Assembly: GCA_013423325.1 (NCBI GenBank) | Contig: BLJB01000009.1 | Span: 243,206-307,205 of the forward strand | Reading direction: 5' to 3' | DNA length: 64,000 bases | Source: Usnea hakonensis | Taxonomy: Eukaryota > Ascomycota > Lecanoromycetes > Lecanorales > Parmeliaceae | Part shown: positions 10,801 through 22,806 of the stretch, in pieces | Numbering within the stretch: the first letter of the stretch is position 1 | How the letters are laid out: every line of letters begins with the position of its first letter | Notes under the pieces: generated by a model | Told to the model about the DNA's origin: nothing | The model's database searches: none | What the model saw: the letters and a program-made list of their open reading frames with translations, nothing else | Program-made: the position numbers and the translations under genes

Positions 10801-12678
10801 GGAAAGATCGACACCAATCTCGCAAAACAACTTCTAAAGAACGAAAAGGAACAAGAAGAGATCCAAGGGAATGAATCAAAAGCTCCGCCCAAAATAAGAC
10901 TTACTCCTGAAGAGCTGCTCAAGCACGGTACGCTAGCCTGTACGCGCTCAGAATTTTCTTTTGGCTGACGCTTGGGACATTCAGAATCTGGACTTATCGT
11001 TTTCAGGCTCATAGAAGGGACACTCGCGCGTCCAGACGTGCGCGTCGAAGTCGTCATGGACGACTACATATTTCCATCATACTCCTCATCAAAGGCTAGA
11101 TCGCGGCAGGCCCAATTTGGCGAAAGTGAGTATTGATGAATACTGGCTGATTTCACCGCTAATATTACTCGTTCAGCTGGGGATGCATTTGTACGAGAAC
11201 TTGATGTATCCAAGATCACTTTGAGACTCAAAGAAAAGCAAGACAAAAAGGGAGACAATGATCATGATAATGATCATACAATCGCTAAGCTGCAGGGCAA
11301 CACCTTAGACGTGTTGCAGAGATGCCTGGTAAGACTGCGATGATTGAGTCTTGGCATTTGCTAACGATGATGACTCTTGCAGTACAAACCGACGGAGCTA
11401 ATTCTAAAGGGTGCTGAAGGCACTATCAGCAGAATCACTGTCGAGCTCAAGTATCTGCCCGTTGAAATGGATCTAGACCCCAGCGAAAGCATTAACAATA
11501 TGGGCAATCTACGCGTTGACATTTTGGACGCTGATGAATTACCAGCCGCTGATCGCAACGGATTCAGTGACCCTTATTGTAAGTTCATCCTCAACGGCAA
11601 GGAAATGTATAAAACCAAGATCCAAAAGAAAACGCTTCATCCCTCTTGGAATGAATATTTCGAATGTCCGATCAAGTCACGAACCGCTGCCAACTTCAAG
11701 CTCACCGTTCTCGATTGGGATATGGGAGACAAGGATGACCTACTTGGTGAAGCAAACATAAATCTTGACTTACTTGATCCCTTCAAGCCCAGTGAGATCG
11801 TGCTACGCCTAGATGGTAAGTCGGGTGTAGTTCGTCTGAAAATGCTGTTTAAGCCAGACTATGTCATCCGATCACGCCAAGGATCCTCAACTTTCTCAGG
11901 AACATTTGCAGCACCAGGCAAGATTGTCGGTGCACCCGTCAAAGGGGTCGGCAAGGTCGGCGGAGCCGTTGGCGGAGGTGTGGTCAAGGGCGCTTCGTTC
12001 CTACGCCATGGCTTTAAAGGCAAAAAGGATAGCCGAGAAGTAAGCAACGGAAATATGGAGCCTCCCGAGTTAGAGGAGCCAAGAACCAATGGAGGCTCTG
12101 CTGTGGCATCACCGTTGGGGACACCACAGCGTGCAGCTCCAGTGATTGACAACAGCCCATCTGCTCCTCAAACCCCGCCCCACGTACGCCAAAAGAGTTT
12201 TGGAGCAATATCCGTAGTCAGTGCCGCGGGCGGAACGCCTGGCAAGGGAGCAGCTGGCAGTGCCATGTTTTTGGTGCAGTCTGCCTCCGGATTCCCGACG
12301 ACATCGAAAATCCAAGTTCACGTAAAGCAGATTTTAGCCAAAGGCGCCAAGGAAGTTCACAAAACCAAAGGCATCAAATCGTCCACTGGAGAGATTGCAT
12401 GGGACCATGAGATGTTCAACGTTTCGTGCACTGCCGACACCCAATTCCAGGTTCAAGTCAAGGACGACAAGTTCCTGGGCGATCACATCCTCGGCGAAGC
12501 ACTATTCTTCGTTGACGACTCTGCGATGGGAGGCGAGAAGACCATTAACGTTGGCCCCGGGACCGTGACAATCCACACCACTTTTGTACAAGACAGTGCA
12601 CCAGAGAGTCCAAGGAATCGACGGAGCCTTCTGAGCAGGAGGCCTCGGGATGTGAGTGGCGCAAAGACTCCAAGCTGA
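7814..12678 (+). CDS. Tricalbin-type SMP/C2-domain ER-plasma membrane tether
   Basis: Seven exons: 7814-8011, 8063-8125, 8177-8432, 8498-10927, 10985-11125, 11177-11328, 11383-12678; the spliced length is 4536 nt, giving 1511 aa, the usual size of filamentous-fungal tricalbins. Order: acidic N-terminus, a hydrophobic hairpin about 174-212 (ER anchor), SMP lipid-transfer domain about 230-430, then C2 domains at about 455-560, 600-700, 740-840, 1120-1220 and a degenerate one about 1373-1480. Several C2 domains keep SDPY-type calcium-loop aspartates. Tricalbins join cortical ER to the plasma membrane and move lipids in response to calcium. Intron 8126-8176 removes an in-frame TAG (8174-8176). 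The Gly/Val-rich linker after the fourth C2 is low complexity. Confidence 0.94.
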
Positions 12679-13773
12679 GAGACGGGCTGCCGGCAGGACA
12701 TTCTTCCCTTGGGATGGAGAGAGGGTCTTGTTCCCTATTTGTTTCCTTTGCAAAACTCAATGTTACAATTAGCGTGTTGATACCACTTCGTTCTCAACGG
12801 GGGCAAAGCAAGCCTGATTTTATATATAATATTATACGAACGATTTTCGCTCTAATTCGTAAACGTAAAATTCGGGCTCATACGGACGAGGGTTCTTGTT
12901 GTGTATACTAGTGGCTGCTTTTGGGGATGTTTTTTATTTTCGTTTTCCTGGGGGGGAATCCGAGCGCTTGAGAGCTCTCGCAATTGGTAGGCTATTTGGA
13001 AGAACGGTACATCGATGGGTGGTATAGCTCGAGGAATAGGATCTGAGTTTACAGTTAAAGCAAGTGAAACATGTCTTGAGGTGGATAGATAGCATCCTTT
13101 GAAAATGGGGATGAAAAGGTAAGGTACTTATGCATGTGAATGTGCCATTTCTACAAGATAAGCGGTGCTAGCTTTCTGGTGATGCTGGATCAAAGTCATA
13201 AAGTACCCCGTGACAATACAACATGGAGGTTTATCTACGTTCCGAGGATCGTACATATAGTAGTAAGGATTGCGATCACTTCAGTCTGCCAGAAAAAGCA
13301 TAGAAATTCGAGACGCAAATACAGTTCAAATTCGCTACAAGTATAGGTAGACTGATTCCGAGTCCTTATAAGCTTGCGGAATCCAAAGGCTGACTGAAAA
13401 CCATGGGGAAATAAATGCCCGTCAAATTTCTTCGATATCCATCAACTCGGATCTATCCGTTCCTCCTCCTGCCTCTCTGTGGCTAACAACCTAATCACTC
13501 GCTGTGCCCCGGCTATAACAGATGCATTAGTCTGTTGGTCTTTCTCGTCATCGGAGTCTTGTATTGCGAGATCGTGAGCCGGTATACTTTCGTCAACTAT
13601 AAAGGCGTGAGCAATGTGTCTTATGACAACTGTACATTGTGATAGGACTTACGTCTTCATGGCGGGAAGATCGATGTACCTCTAAAGGCCTACTCGACCA
13701 CGAATGTGAGTTGCCAAGTATTAGGACGGCCATCTTGTAGCCTGCCATAGGACAGACGTAACTCCTTCCTAGC
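12679..13773. other. Convergent 3' intergenic region, no gene seen
   Basis: The region is AT-rich and lies between the 3' ends of the tricalbin gene (+) and the PTH11-like gene (-). It contains only short frames and AT tracts suited to 3' processing, with no recognisable gene or repeat. Confidence 0.5.
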
Positions 13774-15133
13774 TCAAACAAACGATTCATCAATTCCGTA
13801 TTTGTGCATCTCGTTCTCCAGTGGAAGATCCTCGCTCAATTGACTATGTTTCGCAGAGTCCATTCTTGACCCGGTATCTACAGGCTTCGAAGCAAGGATT
13901 CCATCCCTGATGAGGTCATCAGTCATGCTCTTCTGGCGTTGATGCTTATGACCATGAGCGTGACCATGGCCAAGATCAAGGTCATTCATGATGTGATCGC
14001 TGCCATTCTCTTCTCCCTCACCAGCATTCTCAACCCAAGATTGCGGTTCATTGGTAGTAAGTGGGAATTTGATGTTTGTGTCAAGCCCCTGCGTGTCACC
14101 TCCTATGCGTCTCATAATCAATAGGTATAAAGGTCGTAGCGTTGGTATACAAGCAGCAATGATTCCAATTTGCACCTCGAATAGCCGCCACAACCAATTG
14201 ATAATGCCGTCATATGTGCCGTCGAGGGGTAAAGATTGATTGTTGAGCACTGTGCGGACGAGGCAACAGGCTCCGGTGATGAATCCCAAACACATCAAAA
14301 CCCATAATCCGATCTTGGTTTTGAGGTCGATCTGCACCCGCCAAAGGAATAGAATCGGAAACGCCGCGAAGGCAAAGTCGGAGACGACCGATATGACCGC
14401 TTGAGCGAGAATAATATTTTCCTTTGCCTCTCTACTCATACAAGTGCCCTGATTATCCCATGCGGCGTGAATCGGTTGACACTGCATGATCCATATGACT
14501 GTCATAATGGTATTGGAGAAGAGTAGAAAAGCCACGGCACTTTGTAGTGGCAAAAGCAGCGCTTTGCTGTTGGGTAGCCGCATCAGAAAAAGACAAATCG
14601 AGACCTTTGTCCACATGAGGGTAGCAAATGTCTGGATCCTGCAGTGATGTCAATGTCAGCATTCTTTCTTCGAGGCAAAAAGCGAGCAAGAAGACCATTC
14701 GGAAGCGTTTGCAGGACATTCCGCTGTCCCGCTCCTGGAAGTTTTTGTGTAGCTCCAAAAGTCGTGAAGATGAGGACGAATGGAATGGTCCGAAACATAC
14801 GTACCATTCTCCGTAGGTATATTTCCTGAATTCCTGCAGGTTGTGGGGTGTTAGGAATTGCTGGTGCTTGCCGAAGCCGTAGTGAACTTCAACGAAATCG
14901 AGGCCTGCGCCTATTGTGGTTCCGAGCTATATGACGGTCAGTAAGCTCGACCTAAACTTAGCTGGGGGAGCACTCACCACGGCTAGAATGATAGCAATAT
15001 CATCGTACCAGAACTGACGCACAATCCACACGCGGGTGATGATACGAAGGAAGAGGGAAATTAGGACAAGGACGAGGAAAGCGATGGTGAGAGCGAGGAT
15101 AGCGGGTCCCCAATTGCCTTCGTCGCCGGCCAT
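13774..15133 (-). CDS. PTH11-like seven-transmembrane protein (fungal rhodopsin-fold domain)
   Basis: Three exons (15133-14978, 14926-14805, 14638-13774) with introns of 51 and 166 nt; the joined protein is 380 aa, reading AIILAV-LGTTIGAGL and YTYGEW-IQTFATLMWTK. It has seven hydrophobic segments and the features of the fungal rhodopsin-domain/PTH11-type family: an RVWIVRQFWYDD segment after TM1, the CQPIHAAWD motif with a following Cys in the extracellular loop, and a long cytosolic tail. Such proteins act as surface sensors in some pathogens, but most members are uncharacterised and this one lacks a CFEM domain. The tail carries a histidine-rich GHGHAHGHKH run. The 166-nt intron is long for this locus. 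Confidence 0.85.
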
Positions 15134-18100
15134 TTCTGGGTATTGTCGCTGCTGCCTTTAGGAGTGAAGGTGAGCAAGTGAGTAGGAGTATCTCTTTCTT
15201 TGAAGACATCTTGGAAAAGAGAAGGCAGGAGGCATAGATATGCATCTCATCATCAGGCTGAAACTGGGAAGCGGCGGTGCTGATTAAACCTCCCGGCTTC
15301 ACTGTGGGGAAGTACGAGTCTGCCTCGCCATCCGTGCCCTACCTCTAAGCCCTAAAGTAGTCTAGCGTTACTCGCTTACAAGCCAATACACCCCGCATCG
15401 CTGTCAAGCCTGTCAGTAACGGCCGACTTGATCCTTTCGACTGACGCATCAGAGAGAATAAACCCGCTTCTGTTGCCTTGAGTGCGACATATGATCCCGG
15501 GTAATCGATATCTTCCCGTCTTTGTTATGTTGCGCTCGTGAGGATTCCTCGGAGAGCACAAGGCTGGAAAGAAGGAGCGATCCCTCTTTGTCCCGCGCAG
15601 CTGGAAACTTGACAGTCCTAGGCTAGGCCGACATCCCTGGGCAAGGGGCGAGGAGAGTGTATTACTCTTGAGGATAATTGCCTCCAACAACGAGGCTACA
15701 GCCTAAATCACTATATCAAAAATAATTGGTTGGGTATTCCAGGCCCATGCACACATAGCCTCAGTGGAATTCTCATATCGTTGGTCAAGGTCCCCGATCC
15801 TCTCTCGTAGATCGACCGGAACGATTTCTGATGAGAAAGATCTACGAGGAGGTGAGATGTCAACAATAATGCGCACAAGAGACATGAGATTAAGTGAAGG
15901 GAGTAGATAATTTGGAATCAGGGTTTGAGTAATCATCATGCTTGATCATAGCCTGCAAGCCATCCGGAATATCCTAATGCCCAACGCTCACTTTCTCGTT
16001 GTAAGCTATGACTACTCGATTGGCCTCGTTGTACCGCCGCCCCCTTGTCCCGGCCTCCCGCATACACCCATAATCACCGTGGTAGCGGCTTTGGTTGGAG
16101 GTTCTGGAGTAGTAGCGGGTGAAGCTGGAGGTGATGGTGCAGGTGTACTTTTTGTTGACGTCGTGGGCGGAGGTCTGGAGATGGCTGGGGTTGTCAAAGT
16201 TGTGGCTTGGGAAGGACTTCCCGTTGGGGTAGGAGGACCGGGAGTGCCCACTGGCGTTGCTGAACCTAATATTAAAGTATAAACAGCCTCGACAAGTGTA
16301 GCGAAAGGAATAGTGACCAAGGTCGCAGACGAGAAGACTTGCGGAAAGATGACTGGTGTAGTGATTTCGTGAAACTTACCGTCCTCCTAGGCTTGGCACC
16401 AGGACTTATCAGGGTATAGAAAATCCCAAATGGTGAATGCGGTCGACGAAGAACCGATGCTCCTCTGCAGTGATGTTTCGCCAAGGACCTCAACAGAGCC
16501 TGTGATCGAGCCACTAGTGTATGTTAAGAAATTGGAGATCGAAAGAAGCCAGCAAACTACCAGAGCAATGCTGATTTTTGAAGACTTGGACATCTGGCCG
16601 TTAGAAGGGAAATGGAAAACAGAACATATTAAATAAGGGAATGGAGCAACTTGTGAGATTTCAAGGAGAATCGCAGTAAGACCGGTGACTTGGAGACATG
16701 ACCCTTTGAGTAGCTCTTCTGAAAGACATGTACATTCTTCATGCCTTAGGAATTCGTCTTCACATGTGTCTTTCTTTGACAGCCGATAGATATCTAGACG
16801 TTGGCACCATGCATGTACAAATGATTGCGACAATTAGACCGAGAAGTTTCGGCATTCTCAGGTAGACAGTAAGTAGACATAGATGCAAGTCTTCCCACTT
16901 GTGCATTCAATAGCTTTCTCCAATAGAAGCATTCAACAAGAACACCCCAATTTTGATCGTACAAATGGTGAGCTACAAAGCATTCATCAGCGCTTTGAAG
17001 ATGGGAATACTAGCCGCGATGGCCTCTGGGCTTTGCTTTGTAGTGTAATGCTGCGAGCCACCCCTATTTGGTCTATGCGATGCCATAGGATGATAGCACT
17101 TTCGCTCCATGGCTTTGTCAACCATTAACTTAGTCGAAGAGGGAGATGATGACCGCAATAGTGTTGAATTAGTCTTGAAGAAAATCTCCAGCCCTCGCAA
17201 GACTCAAGGCCACAAGCACGCTAGGGTCCTTTCGAGAGTACCGAAAACTCCTCATACAAGGCTTTTGATGGCTCAGGACCTTGATACTCTTTGAGACTTG
17301 ATCAGATCAGGACATTTGTCGGATATCTTGTGAAGCGGGTGGAAATTGGGCGCATTGACAGGCCACAACGACGAGGTCTAAAGGAGATACTTATGTCTTC
17401 GTAGGCGGTTTGGCTTCACAAGACGGACATGTCTAAGATGAGAGAGAGACAGATGTGGAAATTCGGACGTTGGCCATTGAAAGTGGAGTGAAATCGAGGT
17501 AGGAGGTAGAGCCCAAAGGGGTAAAAGACTCATACAGGGGGATCCGCCGCCACAGCTATTTTGAGCATTAAGATTATTGTTTAGTTGGGATATTGAACCT
17601 GCATCTAGCACCCTGCTTGCCTCTCTTGGTAGCCAATATATCGTTAGTGGAAGAATTGAACAAGGTTTTTCGATACTTGGCCTTATCTACTTGCAGCTTT
17701 GAATCCATTTTTGAAGCAATTGTTAAATTGAAGCGACAACGTCCATCGAGTGATAGAAGACTATGGGACACGTTTCTTCAATTTCATAAATTCTTCATGT
17801 ATTAATGTATTACCCTGTCGGAGATTTGACTTTTTTTTTAGCGTTTTACGCCGGGACGGATAATGGATTAAGGGATAAGGTACTTTACTGTTGGCACTTG
17901 GCACTTCTCGCCATGATCATCGCAACGCCCAGCAGCAACCCCACCAGACCACCAGACCCTGTTTATGTCTTTTGGCTCAAACTTTTTTGTACTTGAACAC
18001 TAACCTTCAGCTATTCTTGCATAAATATCTCTTCACATCCCTCTCCCATTGTACCCTTCCGTCTTCTCATAATTCCTCTCGTACATTAAACAGCTTCAGA

Positions 18101-18405
18101 AGCTCAATTGTGTGAGTCAACTCCGCTTTCCCCTTTTCCCATCCTGAGCTTGGCCCCCCTCCCGCTCCCCCCTTTTTTTTTAAATCCAAATCTGCCCCAT
18201 CTCCGATGTCTGGGGCTCCTGCGATTGCTTTCGCAGGTCAATCAGGACTGGAAACCATGTGCATGTTGTTCTGGTCTCGATTGACTTGTTGGCCCTTTCC
18301 TTAATTCCCCAGGCTGCGCAGTAAATACATGGATCTCGAGGCTGATAAATCGTCAGAAAACCACAGTGAACCAACCTACTTCATTTTCTGATCGAGTCGA
18401 ACAAT
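15134..18405. other. Gene-poor 3.3-kb region with one doubtful gene
   Basis: Apart from the uncertain secreted-protein locus at 16012-16593, I found only short frames without family resemblance. The right end (about 17.9-18.4 kb) is C/T-rich and is probably the promoter and leader of UGP1. Confidence 0.45.
16012..16593 (-). pseudogene. Possible secreted Thr/Pro-rich protein gene, frame disrupted or unresolved
   Basis: An ATG at 16593 opens a frame with a convincing signal peptide (SIALVVCWLLSISNFL) followed by about 45 residues that end at a TAG at 16389-16387. A GTAAGT donor lies 13 nt beyond the stop. Downstream, 16320-16012 is open and encodes a Thr/Pro/Ser-rich segment like the stalk of a cell-surface protein. 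The signal-peptide frame and the donor do not fit without a one-base shift near 16410; a different frame there reads VLVPSLGG up to the donor. The locus is either a decayed gene, a sequencing error, or unrelated frames. I do not recognise the family. Confidence 0.3.
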
Positions 18406-20485
18406 ATGGCAGCAGCACACAGAGCCATACCCTCACACCTCAGAGATATCTCTTCCACGAATGGGGAGAGTCCTGCCGCTTTCAAGCGGAACCACCACGG
18501 AAAGTCTCAGTCACACGTGGTAAGTGTGGAATGTCTTTGAAACCGTCCGTTGGCCGCATAATACGCATGTGATGCTGGGCTCGAAGAAGCGCGGGCTCGC
18601 TTGTTTCGACCGTGTTGGTGGACCCTGGTTGGAGGCTCGGAGCTGGGAAGTTGCAACCTGTACCTCAAATTGGGAAAGGCACGCTTCCGTGATCCGCAAG
18701 CTCAAAACGCCGGACTAATATCCGTTCAACAATTTTATTCTTCCTTCACAATTGATAATTGGAAAACATCAAGCACCGTCTGCTTCTTCTTCGAGCCTAT
18801 CCCATTCAATTATCCAGCACTCGTGTACTAGGTGTCTCCAAAACAATTTTTCCACCACTCATCCCTCCTCGTTACCTACTCTTGTACTTTTTATTCCTGT
18901 GTAACCAGCAGCTCATGATAAAATGGTCACTACACAACACATTGCCTCAGACATGGTACCTTTCATGGCAGATTCTCATGATTCTAGATCACAGCTAACG
19001 TGATGTCGCTCAAATCCGCAGGCTTTCGAGAACACCTCCACATCAGTTGCCGCTGGGCAGATGCGCAATGCCCTCAATGCTCTTGTAGAGACTTGCGAGG
19101 ATGAGGAAGAGAAGGACCGCTTCGAGACAGAAATGGACAATTTCTTTGACCTATTTCGACGCTATCTGAATGACAAGGCTAAGGGGAACGCGCTGTCATG
19201 GGACCGCATTGCTCCTCCACATCCAAAGCAAGTCGTCGACTACAGCGACCTCGCGAACTCTGAATCCGTCGAATTTCTCAAGAAGCTCGCTGTCATCAAG
19301 CTCAACGGTGGTCTCGGTACCTCCATGGGATGCGTCGGCCCTAAGTCTGTCATCGAGGTCCGCGATGGCATGTCCTTCTTGGATCTGTCCGTGCGCCAGA
19401 TCGAATACCTCAACAGAACATACAATGTCAACGTGCCTTTCGTATTGATGAACTCCTTCAACACGGATGAGGACACTCAGAATATCATCAAGAAGTACGA
19501 AGGCCATAAAATTGATATCCTGACCTTCAACCAATCTCGATACCCCCGTGTTCACCTTGACTCTCTACTCCCAGCCCCTAAGAAATACGACTCACAGATT
19601 TCCGATTGGTACCCCCCTGGACACGGTGATGTTTTCGAATCGCTTTACAACTCTGGTATCCTGGATCAGCTCATCGAACGTGGTGTAGAGATTGTTTTTC
19701 TTTCCAATGCGGACAACTTAGGCGCAGTCTGCGACCTCCGCATTCTACAGCACATGGTCCAGTCCGAGTCGGAATACATTATGGAATTGACCGACAAGAC
19801 CAAGGCTGATGTGAAGGGTGGTACCATCATCGACTACGAAGGCTCAGTCCGTCTTCTAGAAATCGCTCAAGTCCCCAAGCAATACACGAACGAGTTCAAA
19901 TCGATCAAGAAGTTCAAGTACTTCAACACCAACAACATTTGGCTCAACCTCAAAGCCATCAAGCGAGTGGTGGAGAACAATGAGCTCGAAATGGAGATTA
20001 TTCCAAATAACAAGTCCATTCCCGCGGATAAGAAAGGAGAGGCGGATATCAACATTGTTCAGTTGGAGACCGCTGTGGGTGCCGCCATTCGCCACTTTAA
20101 GAACGCTCACGGGGTCAACGTGCCCCGTCGTCGTTTCCTGCCCGTCAAGACTTGCTCCGATCTCATGCTTGTCAAGTCAGATCTCTACAGCTTGAAGCAT
20201 GGCCAGCTCATGATTGACGACAGCCGATTCGGCCCAGCGCCGTTGATCAAGCTCGGAAATGACTTCAAGAAGGTGAGCGACTTCCAGAAGCGCATCAACA
20301 GCATTCCGAAGATCTTAGAACTGGACCACTTGACCATCACAGGAGCTGTCAATCTAGGCCGAGGTGTGGTGTTGAAGGGGACGGTCATCATTGTGGCCAC
20401 TGAAGGCAGCACCATTGACATTCCTCCTGGTTCGATCTTGGAAAACGTGGTCGTGCAGGGTAGTCTAAGGCTGTTGGAGCATTGA
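18406..20485 (+). CDS. UGP1: UTP-glucose-1-phosphate uridylyltransferase
   Basis: Main form: exon 18406-18519 (38 codons) joined across a 502-nt intron to 19022-20485, giving 525 aa and reading [18 protein letters not shown]. The enzyme makes UDP-glucose from UTP and glucose-1-phosphate in the cytosol, feeding glucan, glycogen, trehalose and glycoprotein synthesis. Visible are the uridyl-binding loop ([17 protein letters not shown]), the NADNLGA motif, conserved active-site lysines, and a C-terminal beta-helix (about 430-525) used for oligomerisation in fungal UGPs. A second in-frame start lies inside the long intron (18923-18955, 11 codons, GT donor at 18956) and would give a 498-aa form, about the size of yeast Ugp1. 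Catalytic identity is certain; which first exon is used is not. Confidence 0.96.
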
Positions 20486-21415
20486 GAAAGGGCGGGTCTA
20501 TCGTGCTTTGTGCGGAGACGGTCATGATGATGGCAAATGCTTAGAATAGCAAATACCTTGATAGCTCGGGGGTCTCCACTCGGCTTGGTCATGTCAGGCT
20601 GCATGCTTGAAAGGGGGAGCTAGGGTTCTGTTGTTGCGTCACTTGTCTCTCACACAGAGACAATCTAATGTTACATAGATAGACCTCATTGCAATACATG
20701 TTCATTCATCTCACATGCTAGAGAAAGGGAAAAGCACAGCATTTATCATAACGTGCATAGGGTGGATGTGTAGGATTATAAAGGTAAATACCAAGCTCCC
20801 GTACCAAGCTTTTTCACACGCGATTGGGGCAGATGCCGGCCGTTGAACGCCAAGTATTTAACGCTTAACGCTCATACAGTAATAAACGTGAGGTGTTAAT
20901 AATATACCTTACGTATCTTTGGTTCTAGATTGTCTATGATAATGTTACCCTTTCACACTTATTACACTTTCTTGGTTACATATTCAGAATCACAGATTGC
21001 TAGTAAGCCGGATAAAATATCTCTAGGCTGTCAGGGGTAAGTATTTTTTGGATGACGACGCTTTGTCGGTCGAATATTACCTTAAGTACAATGCCCCGCT
21101 AGGGTCTACAATCAATTCGCATTCACTCCACGAATGCGGCTACAGCTCTAGTCCAATTCTTTATACTCTTGGTAAGAGTGTTGACGAGAACGCTATATTG
21201 TTAGCAGCGGAACATACTTGCTTCTCGCCATCTCACTTAGAAGAATCAACCAACCGAGACGCATATGAGCACGCGACTCTTTCGGTATTTAGATGAGACA
21301 CCATATCTATCAATAAATCTCTTCAAACCTTGGACAATAAGAAGACTCAAACCTCCAGTTAGCAGTCCAGCATAGCATCTATAATGCGGCCACATATTTC
21401 ACGGCAGAAACACCA
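20486..21415. other. Intergenic region UGP1-LicD, no gene seen
   Basis: The region is AT-rich and contains the UGP1 3' end and the LicD-gene promoter. It holds only short frames; no repeats or RNA genes were recognised. Confidence 0.5.
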
Positions 21416-22806
21416 ATGATCCTTCGGTCATCCAGCTGGCTTTCGCCCGCCATCCTCGTCACAGCCTTCCTGTTACAGTACAGTCTAGTGAAAGGAGACG
21501 CAGATATCGAGAGTGTGAGGATACACCATGGTTACAAAGACATGAGTGGGAGAGGTGGAGATCCCAAGGCCAAGTATTGGCGTAAGTATGGTGCGCCGTC
21601 TTTGGATGTCCGTTGCTAACGCAGGTCACGTCTCCAGATGAGTCGGTGTAAGTCGAACTGTCCCTCCACATTGAATGGCAGAAAACGCTCAACAGGCTCT
21701 TCAGCTTTCATCCCCACTATGATGGCCGGTAGAACAACGCCCTCTTACAGGATATAGAACGCCACGCTGATGATATCCAGATTCACGGACCACACCCTGA
21801 CCTACGAAGATCAAAAAACAAACCTGTCCCTCCTCATGCAATCATACCTCATCTCCATGTCAGATATAGGCGCGGAAACATGGATCATTCATGGTACTCT
21901 CCTAGGCTGGTGGTGGAATCAGAAAGTATGCTCCCCCAAACCACATCGCGATATTGATGTGACTTCGTTTGACACCACCATATAGATCATGCCCTGGGAC
22001 TCCGACATCGATGTGCAAATGACGAATACTACAGTCCACATGCTTGCCAGCTATTACAACATGACAATCCATTCCTTCGATATCAGCGATGATGAGAAGA
22101 GGGATTACATGTTAGAAGTCAACCCGAAATACACAGACCCCTCATACGCCGACGCATTAAACGTCATCGACGCGAGATGGATAGACACAGAGACAGGCCT
22201 CTTCATCGACATCACAGCCGTGCGTCCCCACCTCAGCAAAAAGGGCATAATATGCTCCAAAGACCAACACGAAGAAAAAGTACGCTCAACCCTCTCCCCC
22301 ATCGCGTGCTCTCTGCCCTCCCCCCCTCTCCAACCCCATCAAGCCCCAATCCACTCCACTAAGACACTTACCCCAAATCCCCCCAGGTCCAAGACCTCTT
22401 CCCCCTCCGCGACTCCCTCTTCGAAGACCAACCCGTCAAAATCCCCTACAACTACGCCGGCCTACTCACGCAAGAGTATGGCAACGCCGCTCTCACGAAA
22501 ACGGAGTACTCGGACCACCGCTTCAACGCCACGAGCATGCAATGGGAGCGCTTCATGTCAGTCACCGCCACCTCCCAAGAGAAAGCCGCCTGCCAGGTGT
22601 CGCAGGCTCTGCTGCGCGGCGGGCGGAGACGCGGGAGAAAGTGCCGTGGCTGAACTTTTTTTTTCTGAATTTTTTTTGGTGTGAATAGGATCGAGCAGGA
22701 TTTTGATGAGAGTGAGAGGGTGAGGTATCCGGATGGGAGTTTACAGGATGAGGATGAGGATGAGAATGAGGATGAGGATGAGGATGAGGAGGAGGAGCAG
22801 GGGTGA
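21416..22806 (+). CDS. LicD-family phosphotransferase-like protein (Mnn4-type), acidic C-terminus
   Basis: Exons as read: 21416-21581, micro-exon 21638-21647 (10 nt), micro-exon 21705-21728 (24 nt), 21781-21925, 21986-22279, 22387 to about 22640, and a last exon 22689-22806 whose donor is unsure. Joins read KYWHESVFHPHYDGRFTDHTLTY and GWWWNQK-IMPWDSDIDVQM. An N-terminal signal anchor (about 8-25) is followed by the LicD nucleotidyltransferase-fold signature HGTLLGWWW...MPWDSDID with its metal-binding aspartates. Fungal relatives include Mnn4, linked to mannosyl-phosphate addition in the Golgi; the exact donor and acceptor here are unknown. The end is an acidic Asp/Glu run encoded by a GATGAG microsatellite. 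If the last exon is not joined, the protein stops near 22650. Confidence 0.8.
22747..22798 (+). repeat. GATGAG microsatellite in the LicD-gene 3' end
   Basis: About eight imperfect 6-nt units (GATGAG, with one AATGAG and terminal GAGGAG) lie in frame and encode alternating Asp/Glu in the proposed last exon. Unit number is likely to vary between strains. Confidence 0.85.

Noticed and set aside
15938..16282. 114-codon + strand frame, Gly/Val-rich
   Set aside because: It is antisense to the Thr/Pro-rich frame and shows no start context or family resemblance.
18941..18960. A 5-nt micro-exon (ACATG) joining the long first exon of UGP1
   Set aside because: It would shift the frame relative to exon 19022; direct joining and the internal start both keep frame.
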